Shown piece after piece: positions 1-8,798 of a stretch of 64,000 nucleotides of DNA. The DNA is taken from assembly GCA_021272165.1 (NCBI GenBank), contig JAJSLK010000063.1, positions 26,528 through 90,527 of the forward strand, in the 5' to 3' direction. Position numbers and translations under genes: made by a program. The notes beneath the pieces are model-generated. The model did not search any database, was not told the origin of the DNA, and worked only from the letters and a program-made list of their open reading frames with translations. The stretch is from Methylacidiphilales bacterium (lineage in GTDB: Bacteria > Verrucomicrobiota > Verrucomicrobiia > Methylacidiphilales > UBA1321). Position 1 is the stretch's first letter. Each line of letters opens with the position of its first letter.

Positions 1-870
1 CATTGCCTCGATCCTGTGCGCGAACTCGCGGTATATCTCCAGTGTATTGCAGCCGGAGTTTTGTTCCTCCTGTTTCATGCGTTGCAATTGTTCACTGGGA
101 CGCCGCCGTCCGGGATGGGAGACGAATGCGATTATTGATCCCCCGTGGATCGGGGCGAGATAGGCATCGAACAGTTCCAGTCCATGGCGCTGCAGCAACT
201 TTCCCAGCGTCGTCAGCGTGTAATAGAGGAGATGCTCGTGATAAATCTGGTCGAACGCACAGTTCTCCATGATCGACTTCATATAGAGAAACTGCACGAC
301 AAATACGCCGTTACCGTCGAGCGATTGCTTGATCCCCTCCGTTACCGAGTGAAGTTCCTCCAGATGAAAGAAAACGCCCGAGGCGTTGATCACATCGAAT
401 TTTTCCCCGATAGACCGAGCCGTCTCGAGATTGAAAAAAGCATGCCGCGTGGGAATGCCGCGGGCCTGCGCCTTTTCCCACGGGATGTGTGACGACTCCA
501 CTCCCAGCACTCGGTAGCCAAGCTGCTGGTAATGAGCCAGCTGCGTACCGTCATTCGAGCCGATGTCCAGCACCGACTTGCCCTGCGTTTCAGGAAAAAA
601 TCTCGTCGTTACTTCCTCTGCGATCCGGCTGAAGTGTTCGCTCAATGTTTTCGTCGTTCCGGAAAGATAGGTGTGATCGGCGAACATCACCTCTTTTTTC
701 ACCGTGTAGTCCAACTGGGCTGTGGCGCAATCGTGGCAATAGACCACGCGCAGCGGATAAAAGGGTTCCTTGCCCACCTCTTCGCGCGTCAGAAAATGAT
801 TGCACCAGGGCTGATGGCCCAGATCGATAACAGGCTCAAGCCGGGCGGAATCGCAGACGCGGCAGATCAT
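1..870 (-). CDS. Class I SAM-dependent C-methyltransferase with N-terminal zinc-binding domain (3' end outside window)
   Basis: The reading frame is open through the left edge, and 290 codons are visible. Four cysteines (C3, C6, C45, C48) form the small zinc-binding domain typical of NDP-hexose C-methyltransferases. Residues 101-111 (LDIGSNDGTQL) are the SAM-binding motif I. An IYHEHL motif further on is characteristic of the Methyltransf_13/14-type sugar C-methyltransferases. The ATG lies inside the stop of the upstream nucleotidyltransferase (ATGA, 4-bp overlap), so the two are translationally coupled. The likely role is adding a methyl branch to an NDP-keto-deoxy-sugar for surface polysaccharide. 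The family is clear; the sugar substrate is inferred only from the neighbours. Confidence 0.85.
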   Translation of the reverse strand, partial: MICRVCDSARLEPVIDLGHQPWCNHFLTREEVGKEPFYPLRVVYCHDCATAQLDYTVKKEVMFADHTYLSGTTKTLSEHFSRIAEEVTTRFFPETQGKSVLDIGSNDGTQLAHYQQLGYRVLGVESSHIPWEKAQARGIPTRHAFFNLETARSIGEKFDVINASGVFFHLEELHSVTEGIKQSLDGNGVFVVQFLYMKSIMENCAFDQIYHEHLLYYTLTTLGKLLQRHGLELFDAYLAPIHGGSIIAFVSHPGRRRPSEQLQRMKQEEQNSGCNTLEIYREFAHRIEAM

Positions 871-1637
871 GACAGGATCGCGGATGGCTCAGCGTGATTC
901 TCCGCAGGTGAAAAGAAAGCGGGATTCCCGGCAATAAAGCGTTCCGCTAGACCGAATGTTTTCGGAGTGCCAATATCCAGAAAGGGGCCGGTGGCAGGTA
1001 CAACGTGCAGCTTGGCCTTGTCGGCCAGGAGACGGGGAAATACATCTTTTTCGAAACTAAGAGGCAGACCGTCGGGAAAGCCGTTGCACGGGTTGCAGCG
1101 AAACAGGTACACACCCGCATTCACCAGCCCGCGACCGGGCCGCTTCTCCGCAAAGCGATGCAAAGTGCCTTGTGAATCGCACTCCAATGTTCCGTAGTTG
1201 GATGCATCGCCCACCGGTATACCCAGCAACGCTCCGGCGACAGTCTGCATCCGTAGTGTTTCAAACAGAGGACCCAGGGAAGTAAGAACCAGCGAATCCC
1301 CATTGCAAATCAGCCAGGCGTCGGGCGTGGCTGCTCCGGCTATCGCCTCCAGAAAGCCGCCTGCCGTGCCACGAGGTATCTTTTCGCGGACGCAGCGGAT
1401 CGTTGCACCCGGAATCTGGCTTGCGCCAAAATGGGATTCAATCTGTTCCGCCTTGTAGCCGGTGGAAAGGATGATGTCTCGAATCCCTTGAAGGATCAGA
1501 AAACGTACAATCCACTCCAAGAAAGGGCGCCCCAGCACCAGCGCCATCGGTTTTGGACACTCGGGCAGGAGATGCCGGATGCGCGTTCCCTGCCCACCGG
1601 CTAGAATCACCGCCGTGATTTGGGAAGGTGTTCTCAT
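867..1637 (-). CDS. Sugar-phosphate nucleotidyltransferase (HddC/RfbA-like)
   Basis: A 256-residue protein with the nucleotidyltransferase signature AGGQGTRIR (residues 13-21) followed by PKPM near residue 28, then a GDSL segment for metal binding. It would transfer an NMP to a sugar-1-phosphate. The closest family in pattern is the heptose-1-phosphate guanylyltransferase HddC type, so GTP rather than dTTP is possible, but the nucleotide cannot be read from the sequence. The start at 1637 directly follows the stop of the upstream SDR gene (1638-1640). The gene sits in a tight minus-strand operon with the methyltransferase downstream. Confidence 0.82.
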   Translation of the reverse strand: MRTPSQITAVILAGGQGTRIRHLLPECPKPMALVLGRPFLEWIVRFLILQGIRDIILSTGYKAEQIESHFGASQIPGATIRCVREKIPRGTAGGFLEAIAGAATPDAWLICNGDSLVLTSLGPLFETLRMQTVAGALLGIPVGDASNYGTLECDSQGTLHRFAEKRPGRGLVNAGVYLFRCNPCNGFPDGLPLSFEKDVFPRLLADKAKLHVVPATGPFLDIGTPKTFGLAERFIAGNPAFFSPAENHAEPSAILS

Positions 1638-2570
1638 TTAGACATTGGAGTAAATACTGTTGCGCAGGATGACAAAGCCCTTGATTAATTCCTGAATGCC
1701 CCGATCCAGGCCCCATTCCGTCTTGAAACCGGTCGAGGCGATGCGAGTGTTCGAGATGATGTAGTCGCGTTTGTCCGGATCCTCACCAATGGGTGCTTCC
1801 AGAAAAACGAATGCAGGGAGATGTTCCTTGATCTTTGCGCAAAGTTCCAGCTTAGAGAGATTGGCGTCATCGAGCCCTACGTTGTAGGGGCGGCCGCGCA
1901 TTGTCTCGTAATTCCGGATGCCGTAAATGAAGACCCGGGCCACGTCGCGGATGTGGATATAATTACGCTTGAAGTGGCCCTCAAAGATCACCACCGCCCG
2001 ATCCATCACCGCCCGGTGGACAAAATCGTTGACCAACAAATCAATCCGCATCCGCGCCGACATCCCGAACACCGTCGCGAGCCGGAAGCTCATCCCGTTC
2101 TTCTCCAGCACCGCCGACTCCGCCTCCATTTTGGACGTGCCATACAGGGAGATGGGCCTCAGGGGGGATTCTTCCGTGCAGAATTTTCCCTTTTCGCCGA
2201 TGCCATAACCACTATTCGTTGTCGGATAGAGCAGCAATTGCTGCGGGGAAAGCAGGCGCACAATCATCCGCACCGCCTCCGAGTTGATCGATTGAGCCGA
2301 AAGCGGGTCCGTCTTGCAAAGCGGTGCGCCCACCAGCGCGGCCAGCGGGATGACGACGTCTGCCCTCGCGAGCAGCTTCTTCATCAAGGCCTCATCCCGG
2401 CAATCGCCGCGGACAACGGTGAAATGCTCCGAGGCGCAACATTCCAGCAAGCTGTTTTGCTTCCAGAGAAAGGAATCCAGAACCGTTACCGCGAAGCCCT
2501 CGCGCAACAGGGCAGGGACCAGGATGGAACCGAGGTAACCCGCCCCGCCGGTGACAAGAACGTGCGTCAT
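1638..2570 (-). CDS. NAD-dependent epimerase/dehydratase (extended SDR)
   Basis: A 310-residue extended short-chain dehydrogenase. The Rossmann glycine motif TGGAGYLG is at residues 7-14 and the catalytic YxxxK is at Y143/K147 (YGTSK). It probably acts on a nucleotide-linked sugar as a 4-epimerase, 4,6-dehydratase or 4-ketoreductase. It abuts the nucleotidyltransferase gene with no spacer and lies 46 bp downstream of lhgO, so all four genes at 1-3813 look co-transcribed. The substrate is not determinable from sequence. Confidence 0.85.
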   Translation of the reverse strand: MTHVLVTGGAGYLGSILVPALLREGFAVTVLDSFLWKQNSLLECCASEHFTVVRGDCRDEALMKKLLARADVVIPLAALVGAPLCKTDPLSAQSINSEAVRMIVRLLSPQQLLLYPTTNSGYGIGEKGKFCTEESPLRPISLYGTSKMEAESAVLEKNGMSFRLATVFGMSARMRIDLLVNDFVHRAVMDRAVVIFEGHFKRNYIHIRDVARVFIYGIRNYETMRGRPYNVGLDDANLSKLELCAKIKEHLPAFVFLEAPIGEDPDKRDYIISNTRIASTGFKTEWGLDRGIQELIKGFVILRNSIYSNV

Positions 2571-2616
2571 AAGATTTTGTAAACCAAAAAATCCGTTTGG
2601 AATTAAGCCGCAGTCC

Positions 2617-3813
2617 TCATTCTTTGTCGAGTCTCGCCAGGATTTCTGAGGCGATCGCCAGCGAGGCAGTTGCCGCTGGCGAGGGGGAGTTGATCACATG
2701 GAGAGCGTTCCGGATTCGCACCAGCACAAAGTCCTGCACCAGTTCTCCCGAAGGTGTCATCGCCTGGGCGCGCACACCAGATCCTCCCGGCAGCAGATCC
2801 TCCATTCGCACTTCCGGCACCAGCCGTTGCAGGGCTGCGCAGAAAAGCGGCTTGCTCCATGATCGGCAAAATTCATTCCAGCACATTTTCCGGTGTCGGG
2901 CCAGGAACCGCCAAAGACCGTCAAAGCCAAGCGATTCTGCTAGGTCGCGCACATTCACATCCTGCTTGCGATATCCCTCGCGCGCAAAAGCCAGCACCGC
3001 ATTCGGTCCCGCTTCGATGCCTCCGCAGATCAGCCGCGTGAAGTGAACGCCCAGGAAGGGGAACGTCGGATCGGGAACGGGGTAGATCAGGTTTTTCACT
3101 AAAAACTGCCGTTCCGGACGAAGCTTAAAATATTCCCCCCGGAACGGCACGATCTTTGTCTTCAACTTTTCACCCGCCGCCTGTGCCATACGGTCGGAAT
3201 AAAGTCCTGCACAATTGATCAGGAAATCGGCCTGCATCGTTTCCCGTTCCGACGCTTGAATGTGCCAACCCGTGTCCGCTTCCGTGAGGCCCGTTACGCG
3301 GGTTTTGAACAGGAGCGTTCCGCCAAGTTCCTGGATCTTTTGCGCTAGGCAGGCGCATACCTGGGCATAGTCAACGATCCCCTCCTCGGGCACATGCAGC
3401 GCCGCACATCCCACGGCGTACGGCTCAATTTCCCGCAGTTCCTTCCGCCCCAGCAACCGCAGGCCCAAAAGGCCATTTTTCAGCCCCCGCCGATGCAGTG
3501 CCTGCAAGCGTCCTTCTTCCTCCGGCGAGGTCGCCACCACCAGTTTCCCGCAAATTTCGTGAGCTATCCCGTTATCCCTGCAAAAGCGAACCATCTCCCG
3601 GATGCCCGAAACCGCCAGCAACGCTTTCAGCGAACCTGGCTTATAATAAAGGCCCGCGTGCAGAACCCCGCTGTTGTGCGTCGTCTGGTGCCGCCCCGGC
3701 CCCGCCTCCTTCTCGACAACCGCTACTTCAGTGCCCGGATGCACCTGCAACAGGCGGTACGCCGTCGCCAGACCCACGATCCCCCCGCCAATGATGACAA
3801 CTTTTTTGCTCAA
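2617..3813 (-). CDS. lhgO: L-2-hydroxyglutarate oxidase / LhgO-type FAD-dependent oxidoreductase
   Basis: A 398-residue FAD-dependent oxidase of the DAO superfamily. It has an N-terminal dinucleotide-binding motif (IIGGGIVGLATA, residues 7-18), then VVEKEAGPGRHQTTHNSGVLHAGLYY in the order expected for LhgO (quoted only as a landmark from about residue 32). LhgO oxidises L-2-hydroxyglutarate to 2-oxoglutarate and feeds electrons to the membrane quinone pool. Here it heads a sugar-nucleotide operon, where relatives are also found and where another 2-hydroxyacid or sugar substrate is conceivable. Length and motif order match the family well. Confidence 0.85.
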   Translation of the reverse strand: MSKKVVIIGGGIVGLATAYRLLQVHPGTEVAVVEKEAGPGRHQTTHNSGVLHAGLYYKPGSLKALLAVSGIREMVRFCRDNGIAHEICGKLVVATSPEEEGRLQALHRRGLKNGLLGLRLLGRKELREIEPYAVGCAALHVPEEGIVDYAQVCACLAQKIQELGGTLLFKTRVTGLTEADTGWHIQASERETMQADFLINCAGLYSDRMAQAAGEKLKTKIVPFRGEYFKLRPERQFLVKNLIYPVPDPTFPFLGVHFTRLICGGIEAGPNAVLAFAREGYRKQDVNVRDLAESLGFDGLWRFLARHRKMCWNEFCRSWSKPLFCAALQRLVPEVRMEDLLPGGSGVRAQAMTPSGELVQDFVLVRIRNALHVINSPSPAATASLAIASEILARLDKE

Positions 3814-3885
3814 AGCATTCCTTACAAAACCATCAAGCAGTGATCCTACGAGCTTTCGTTAGCAAGAAACTCGACGGGTTTGTTT

Positions 3886-4593
3886 ATGAAGTGCACTTCC
3901 CAGATTTGGAATTTATGGATCTGGTTTCCGATCCTGATGTGGTCCGTGGCGAGGGCCGATACCGAGATAGATCAGACATGGCAGAGTATACGGGATCATC
4001 AGCCATCTGGTTTGCAATTGAAACTGACCTTGCCCAAGGACCATTTTTTCCAGGGAGAGGAAATCAACGGGACGGTCGAATTCATCAACAACTCCCAAGT
4101 TCCTTACTATCTCTGGACTGGCAGCGCGAGTCGATTTGGGCGCGCCTCCGGCATCGCCTTTTTCGCCGAGAGCGCCAGCGGCCACGCCGTCATCGATCCA
4201 CTCAAATGGGCGTCGATGGCCTTGCAAGATTTGGGTGGCATGGGGACATTCAAGGATTTGGGGACATGGGACATCACATTGCCGACGTCGTATTGGCTGC
4301 GGTTTGATCAACCCGGTACTTATACCCTTTATGCTTGGTCGGATCGTGCGCAAGCAGGATCCCAACCCAAGCCAGGGGTTCAGAATGGCCCATCGACTCG
4401 GGTCCCACTGGTTTCCGATAAAATCACGATCACGATTGAACCGCTGACACCCGAGCTGGAACAACAGACACTCGCCGAGGCCAAAGCGAAGTTAGCTACA
4501 AGTGCCGATAGAGCAGAGGGAGCAGTGGAACTTAATGCATTGCAAACACCTTCGGCGAGGGAGGCATTAGCGAGCAGAGGCGACGTCACATGA
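3886..4593 (+). CDS. Secreted hypothetical protein with an immunoglobulin-like/BsuPI-type beta domain, possibly truncated
   Basis: The ATG at 3886 is preferred over an in-frame TTG at 3880. The first 24 residues form a signal peptide with a probable ARA cleavage site. The body (GxVEFINNSQVPYYLW, then DQPGTYTLYAWSD) resembles the beta-sandwich inhibitor-like domains used in predicted envelope proteins. The C-terminus (ELEQQTLAEAKAKLA...ELNALQTPSAREAL) looks like the start of a helical HEAT-like repeat that stops abruptly at 4593, next to relaxase debris. This suggests the 3' end was lost in a recombination. Function unknown. Confidence 0.6.
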   Translation: MKCTSQIWNLWIWFPILMWSVARADTEIDQTWQSIRDHQPSGLQLKLTLPKDHFFQGEEINGTVEFINNSQVPYYLWTGSASRFGRASGIAFFAESASGHAVIDPLKWASMALQDLGGMGTFKDLGTWDITLPTSYWLRFDQPGTYTLYAWSDRAQAGSQPKPGVQNGPSTRVPLVSDKITITIEPLTPELEQQTLAEAKAKLATSADRAEGAVELNALQTPSAREALASRGDVT

Positions 4594-4690
4594 ATGAAGA
4601 CGCCGGAACTAGAGCGCTCAGCGTATATGCCTGGCGGTAAAGATTCATCGGGCGAAAATAGTACCATGCGCACACCGGCACTCTGATCAT

Positions 4691-5550
4691 GTGCCTGCTG
4701 AAACTGCTCATCAGAGGTCAATTCTCCGAAGTATAAACGATTCGGATCACCTCCACGCCGTGATGTTGAATATGTCGCGGGACGAAGTTGACCTCAAATG
4801 GAAGGCGGGGCAGTTCGGTCGAATGCTTGAGCAAGCGCCGTACTTTCAAGAGGTTTTCGACAGTCACTTCGCCAAGGGCCTGGCCGGTATCGGCTATGCC
4901 ATGGAGCGCCGGGAAAAGAAGCTGGAAATAAAGGGAGTGCCAGAAGAGGTCGTGCAGAAATTCTCACGTCGTTCCAAGGAGATCGAGGAGAAGGCCAAGG
5001 AATTGAAAATCACGGATCCAAAGGAAAAAGCACAGTTGTCTTTATCGACCCGGGACAATAAGCGCGACGGTCTAACCGGAAATAAACTCAAGGAACGTTG
5101 GCGTGCAGAGTTAACCGACGAGGAATATAAGGTTCTTGAGGCCGCTGTTGCCGCCGCACAAAAGGGCCCTGTTGCCCCGGACCATAAAAGCGCCCGGGAG
5201 ATGATCGATTATGCCAGTCGCCACCTTTTCGAAAGAGCCTCGGTCATACCGGAACACATGCTCCTCATGGCGGCGCTCAAAGCCGGAACTGGCTTGGTCA
5301 GCCTAGAGGATTTGAAAAAGGCTCTCAATGAATCCGACATTATCCAGGAGAAAATGGATGGTGAAATGACCGGGAAATTCTCCAGCAGGTGGAGAAGTTG
5401 TTTCCCAATCAAGTCAATGCCGTGGTGGAAGAGAACGGGAAGGTTGATCTTTCAATTGCTCAGTCCGCTACCAACCCCACCGAGCGAGATCTAAGGGTCG
5501 CAAGGGCCGTCACATCGGATGCCCTGTCGGTCCCGCCGGACGCCAAATAA
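4691..5550 (+). pseudogene. MobF (TrwC/TraI-family) relaxase remnant, frameshifted
   Basis: The translation contains SDHLHAVMLN, which matches the metal-binding HLH/HTH motif of MobF relaxases. It is followed by the family's typical helical stretch with FDSHFAKGLAGIGY and a long charged helix. The N-terminal catalytic tyrosine region and the whole C-terminal helicase are absent. At about 5363-5370 the frame shifts. The relaxase-like sequence then continues in another frame (NDREILQQVEKLFPNQV... to DAK, stop 5548-5550), matching the TtREiL segment that precedes the helicase. This is a decayed conjugation gene, convergent with a coupling-protein fragment. Confidence 0.7.
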
Positions 5551-6533
5551 TGATATTCATCTGCATGGATTACACACAGGCGTTGGTTCCGGACTTGCGG
5601 GCGTCCCTGTAATGCCACGTAGAGGCGAGATTTTAAGATTCTACCCAATAACGAAGCTGATTCAAGGTTCCGCCCCGCTGCAAGGGAAAAGACCATGATC
5701 TTGCCGGAGACAATGTCTTCGGGCACGAAGGACAGGCCTCTCGAAGGGTCCAAATAGCGCCGGGTTTCAAGTGAAATAAGCGGGCCAAGAGCATCGAGCA
5801 GGCAGCTATTTAAGATTCCCTTGGTTCGTGGATCGAGCTTGTTCCACATATCGATTGTTGCCCTGACATGCTCAATCTTGCCGAGGAGGTTCGAGTTAAC
5901 GTGACCAGAAGCGACAGTCGCCATCGCTTCGAATCCGGTCAACAGTGCGTTGTCATCCGGTGAAGGACGTTTGGCCACTAACCAATTCATCAGGAATCTT
6001 ACCGCCATGTCAGTTTCCAACCGGCCACGCACAATCAGGCAAATACTGAGCGCCGCGTCGATTAAAGTCCTTGTGGTTTCCTGCCAGTAACCATTGTCCG
6101 AGTCATCGGTCCATGCGCCGTGAAAGAACTGAGCTGTGGCCGCAGGTACCTCATGGTATTTTCTTTTGGATTCACGGGCCTCCGCCAACAGGATCCGTTG
6201 GCGCGTCTGCTCAATGTCCTCCTCCACAGTCGTGTTCGCCAGAGTCTTTGCAACGGACTCTGGTGAGTCGGACGAAACTTCGTCCTCCTCCTGAGCAGCG
6301 GCTTCTTCCTGAGCCGAGGCGTGAAGCAGTTCGTGGTGCAGTTTGACTAGGTTTTCCCGGATAGATTCTTCATCACGACCGTTTGCACGGATCTTGATTT
6401 CCAATTCGGAGAGCTTCACCCATAAAGCTGACTCCGACCGGCCCAATATTTCAGCGATTTCCGCCCATTTACGTCTCTGTAAGCGGAGTTCAATCGCCCG
6501 GGCCAACTCCTTCTTCGTCCATATTTTGATCAT
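5460..6533 (-). CDS. HTH domain fused to C-terminal part of a conjugative coupling-protein-like ATPase (3' truncated)
   Basis: The start at 6533 is fixed by the TAATG junction with the upstream gene. Residues 1-50 (TKKELARAIELRLQRRKWAEIAEILGRSESALW) form an HTH like GcrA/Myb-type DNA-binding domains. A charged acidic linker follows. From about residue 120, FFHGAWTDDSDNGYWQ...MVFSLAAGRNLES...CVIHADEYHYLASGG...LATLRSRSVGLVA resembles the middle and end of VirD4/TraD coupling proteins, with a Walker-B-like DEYH. No Walker A is present. The protein ends just where the VAATQ motif is expected, so the 3' end is cut off by the relaxase remnant. Either a broken gene or an unusual chimera. Confidence 0.55.
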   Translation of the reverse strand: MIKIWTKKELARAIELRLQRRKWAEIAEILGRSESALWVKLSELEIKIRANGRDEESIRENLVKLHHELLHASAQEEAAAQEEDEVSSDSPESVAKTLANTTVEEDIEQTRQRILLAEARESKRKYHEVPAATAQFFHGAWTDDSDNGYWQETTRTLIDAALSICLIVRGRLETDMAVRFLMNWLVAKRPSPDDNALLTGFEAMATVASGHVNSNLLGKIEHVRATIDMWNKLDPRTKGILNSCLLDALGPLISLETRRYLDPSRGLSFVPEDIVSGKIMVFSLAAGRNLESASLLGRILKSRLYVALQGRPQVRNQRLCVIHADEYHYLASGGTDRASDVTALATLRSRSVGLVAD

Positions 6534-6838
6534 TATTTTTCCTCCTGATTGTTGTTCTCGGCGATTACCTGTTTGACGAAAAGATCGTCGGCGGCCGTCA
6601 CGCATTGCGTCGCGAGTGCCACGAGAAGGTCGAGCAATACTTCTGGTTCACGCCGCAGCCTCGCGCCATGCCAAAACGCATCGAGCCTTTCGGCCAACAA
6701 GGCATAGGCCTCATGGGGTGAACTGACGATTTGTCCGGTTTCGCGGGCTTCCGCGACGGAAGTTCCCAGCAGATCGAGAAACAGAGTTTCAGGTGAAGGT
6801 TTTGTTTGTTCCATAGATGAAGGCGATGTCTTCACCAT
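6533..6838 (-). CDS. Small hypothetical protein, translationally coupled to the HTH/coupling-protein gene
   Basis: A 101-residue protein starting at ATG 6838 (an alternative ATG is at 6814). It is mostly helical, acidic at the C-terminus, with AYALLAERLDAFWHGARLRREPEVLLDLLVALATQ in the middle. Its stop overlaps the next start by one base (TAATG). No family recognised. Its position in a mobile-element remnant, divergent from a sigma-like gene, suggests a plasmid or ICE accessory function. Confidence 0.5.
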   Translation of the reverse strand: MVKTSPSSMEQTKPSPETLFLDLLGTSVAEARETGQIVSSPHEAYALLAERLDAFWHGARLRREPEVLLDLLVALATQCVTAADDLFVKQVIAENNNQEEK

Positions 6839-6885
6839 ATAAACGATTCTCGATGCCCGATTGGTGAATTTCAGCTCACAAAAGT

Positions 6886-7473
6886 TTGAAAAAAGTCCGG
6901 TCGGTTTTTTCACGACAACAAAAAAAAGTCGTGAAAACAACAACCACTAGTCCGTCGGGCTCTTTCAAAAATTGGGAGAGCGAAACCTTGAAACTCCTTG
7001 GCAACTATGAAGACGGGGTAGGTTCCCGGCTTCCCCGGGGAGAACTAACCTCGGGCGTCTTTCATCGGCTAGGCCGTGCCACGATCCGTGACGTCGGGCA
7101 TTTGCAAAAATTGCTCCCACGCGTGGTTCGTCAAGTGCTGATTGATTACAGTCGTGAGAAATCACGGGATCTTCAGCTCTTCGTGTATGATTACGCGTTT
7201 GACGTTCCCGCGTGCTCGAATGCTTCCTCTGAAATTATTGAAGAGCACAAGGAGATGCTGCTTGGTGACGATTCACCGTTGGACCAATCCGAAAAGACGT
7301 TGATCCGGTTGGCATTGGAAGATCCTGCCCAATTCATCAACCCGGATGGCCAACTGGCGCAGCGAGCCGTCGGTCGTCACTTGGGTGTCGATCATGCCAC
7401 CGTTCGCAATTGGTGGCTGAGGATACTGGAAAAAGTAGCAGCCATGGGCGAGGGGCCGGACTTTTCCATCTAG
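6886..7473 (+). CDS. Putative ECF-like (SigK/ECF43-type) RNA polymerase sigma factor
   Basis: A 195-residue ORF. The segment FHRLGRATIRDVGHLQKLLPRVVRQVLIDYSREKSRD matches the region-2 pattern of planctomycete/acidobacterial ECF-like sigma factors (leader helix, then RRiLvDyaR). The C-terminus AQRAVGRHLGVDHATVRNWWLRILEKV is an HTH in the region-4 position. Start is uncertain: TTG at 6886 or GTG at 6931, the latter inside a hairpin. Divergent from the coupling-protein operon. If real it could direct transcription of linked island genes; a generic HTH regulator is the alternative. Confidence 0.5.
   Translation: MKKVRSVFSRQQKKVVKTTTTSPSGSFKNWESETLKLLGNYEDGVGSRLPRGELTSGVFHRLGRATIRDVGHLQKLLPRVVRQVLIDYSREKSRDLQLFVYDYAFDVPACSNASSEIIEEHKEMLLGDDSPLDQSEKTLIRLALEDPAQFINPDGQLAQRAVGRHLGVDHATVRNWWLRILEKVAAMGEGPDFSI
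6907..6937 (+). promoter_or_regulatory. Perfect inverted repeat overlapping a possible GTG start of the sigma-like gene
   Basis: Arms TTTTCACGAC (6907-6916) and GTCGTGAAAA (6928-6937) flank an A-rich 11-nt loop. The GTG at 6931 lies inside the right arm. It could be an operator for autoregulation or an mRNA hairpin masking the start. Confidence 0.45.
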
Positions 7474-7602
7474 AACCTCAGAGAAGCGCCTCACGTCGGG
7501 TGTGGCGCTTCCCTCCTCTTTCGCCGCTGAACGCGGCGGCACTCCAGCCCCAAAGATTGAAACAAACATCGCGATGGACGTGCTCGAACAAAAAAATACC
7601 TC

Positions 7603-8757
7603 ATGAAATCGATCATCCTCCATCCCGATGCCGCAATCCGCGAAATCATACGAACTCAGCTCGAACATCTCCATCATGTCGTTGTCCATGAGGACACGAA
7701 CATCGCTCAGATCTTGGTTGCAGTGGCCAAGTATCGTCCTCACTTCGTCGTGGCGGAAGACCCCGAACAGATTCATCGCGGAAGAATTGTCACCCTCTTT
7801 GAGGCACTGTCTCTCCGTGTACCGATTTTGTGGTATCCGCCCGGATTTATTGGGGCTGCCGGCGAAGGATGGCTCACGGCCGAAATCTCTCGCTTGCTTG
7901 AGGGATCGAGCGCCCATGGGTTTGCGCATTACTCCGGCGAATCCCGAAGTGTCCTCCGAGACCTCGGGTACGCACCATTTGAAGATGGGGCCAAAAGGAA
8001 TTTTCCCGCTTTTGGAGATGCTTCCTCGCTGGGTCTCGCCCGAGAAATGGCAGCCTTCGCCCAGCAAGTGGAATGTGCGCTGACTCATCATGCTACTGCC
8101 CGACGCTACCTGCGTCAGTGTCTGTTGACGGATAGAGGGCTCCGAAGGGAAGTGGCCTACCGCGCAGTCCATTCAAGTCACAAAATTTACTGGTTGAGAG
8201 AACATGTCTTTCGATTGGTAGGCGTTCTTTCGCACTACCTGAATGGTGTCGAACCAGCCTACCTGCCGCCGCCCGCACCACCGTCGCCCAAACTCGATTT
8301 TCTGCACCATACGTCAATCGCCGAGAATTATTACGCGGCGACGTCGCTGCTTATGCAAGGCATCAAGCCGAGTTGGATGTCGCCGTTGCGTTCGGTCTTG
8401 AACATGAAGTTCACCGGGCAGGATGAAGCGGCCTTGTTGGAAGAAACTCTCACCCTGGCTGGCTGGTCCTTGCTTTTGCGAGAGATCGCCATCGCCCAGG
8501 TACGCGTGATGGAATGCGCATTGCGTCCCGAACAGCCTTGGTACTCGACAGGCCTTCCCTCGCGCGCCCTCCATCGCGCTACTCAGACCTTCTGCGATTT
8601 CTGGGATTTGCGCCAGTTACGGACGAATCCCGAACACCTTCGTCTCATCGCCGATGGGATCGTGGTCGATGGTGTTAGGTCGCCCAGAGCGCTTTCGGTT
8701 GTGCCGCCTTTTGGCCACTACGTCGAGACCCGGACCAACAATTCTTCCCAAACATAA
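7603..8757 (+). CDS. Hypothetical protein with a receiver-like N-terminus
   Basis: A 384-residue protein. Residues 1-53 (MKSIILHPDAA...ILVAVAKYRPHFVVAED) have the beta-alpha pattern of a response-regulator receiver ending at an acidic VVAED that would carry the phosphoacceptor. The downstream lysine/threonine motifs are not clear. The remainder is helical, with no recognised domain and no membrane segment. It is followed 41 bp downstream by another unknown gene in the same direction, probably one operon. It lies in DNA rich in conjugation and phage remnants. Confidence 0.55.
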   Translation: MKSIILHPDAAIREIIRTQLEHLHHVVVHEDTNIAQILVAVAKYRPHFVVAEDPEQIHRGRIVTLFEALSLRVPILWYPPGFIGAAGEGWLTAEISRLLEGSSAHGFAHYSGESRSVLRDLGYAPFEDGAKRNFPAFGDASSLGLAREMAAFAQQVECALTHHATARRYLRQCLLTDRGLRREVAYRAVHSSHKIYWLREHVFRLVGVLSHYLNGVEPAYLPPPAPPSPKLDFLHHTSIAENYYAATSLLMQGIKPSWMSPLRSVLNMKFTGQDEAALLEETLTLAGWSLLLREIAIAQVRVMECALRPEQPWYSTGLPSRALHRATQTFCDFWDLRQLRTNPEHLRLIADGIVVDGVRSPRALSVVPPFGHYVETRTNNSSQT

Positions 8758-8798
8758 AAGCGACTCTTGAACCACAAACCAATACTGAAAGAAATACG

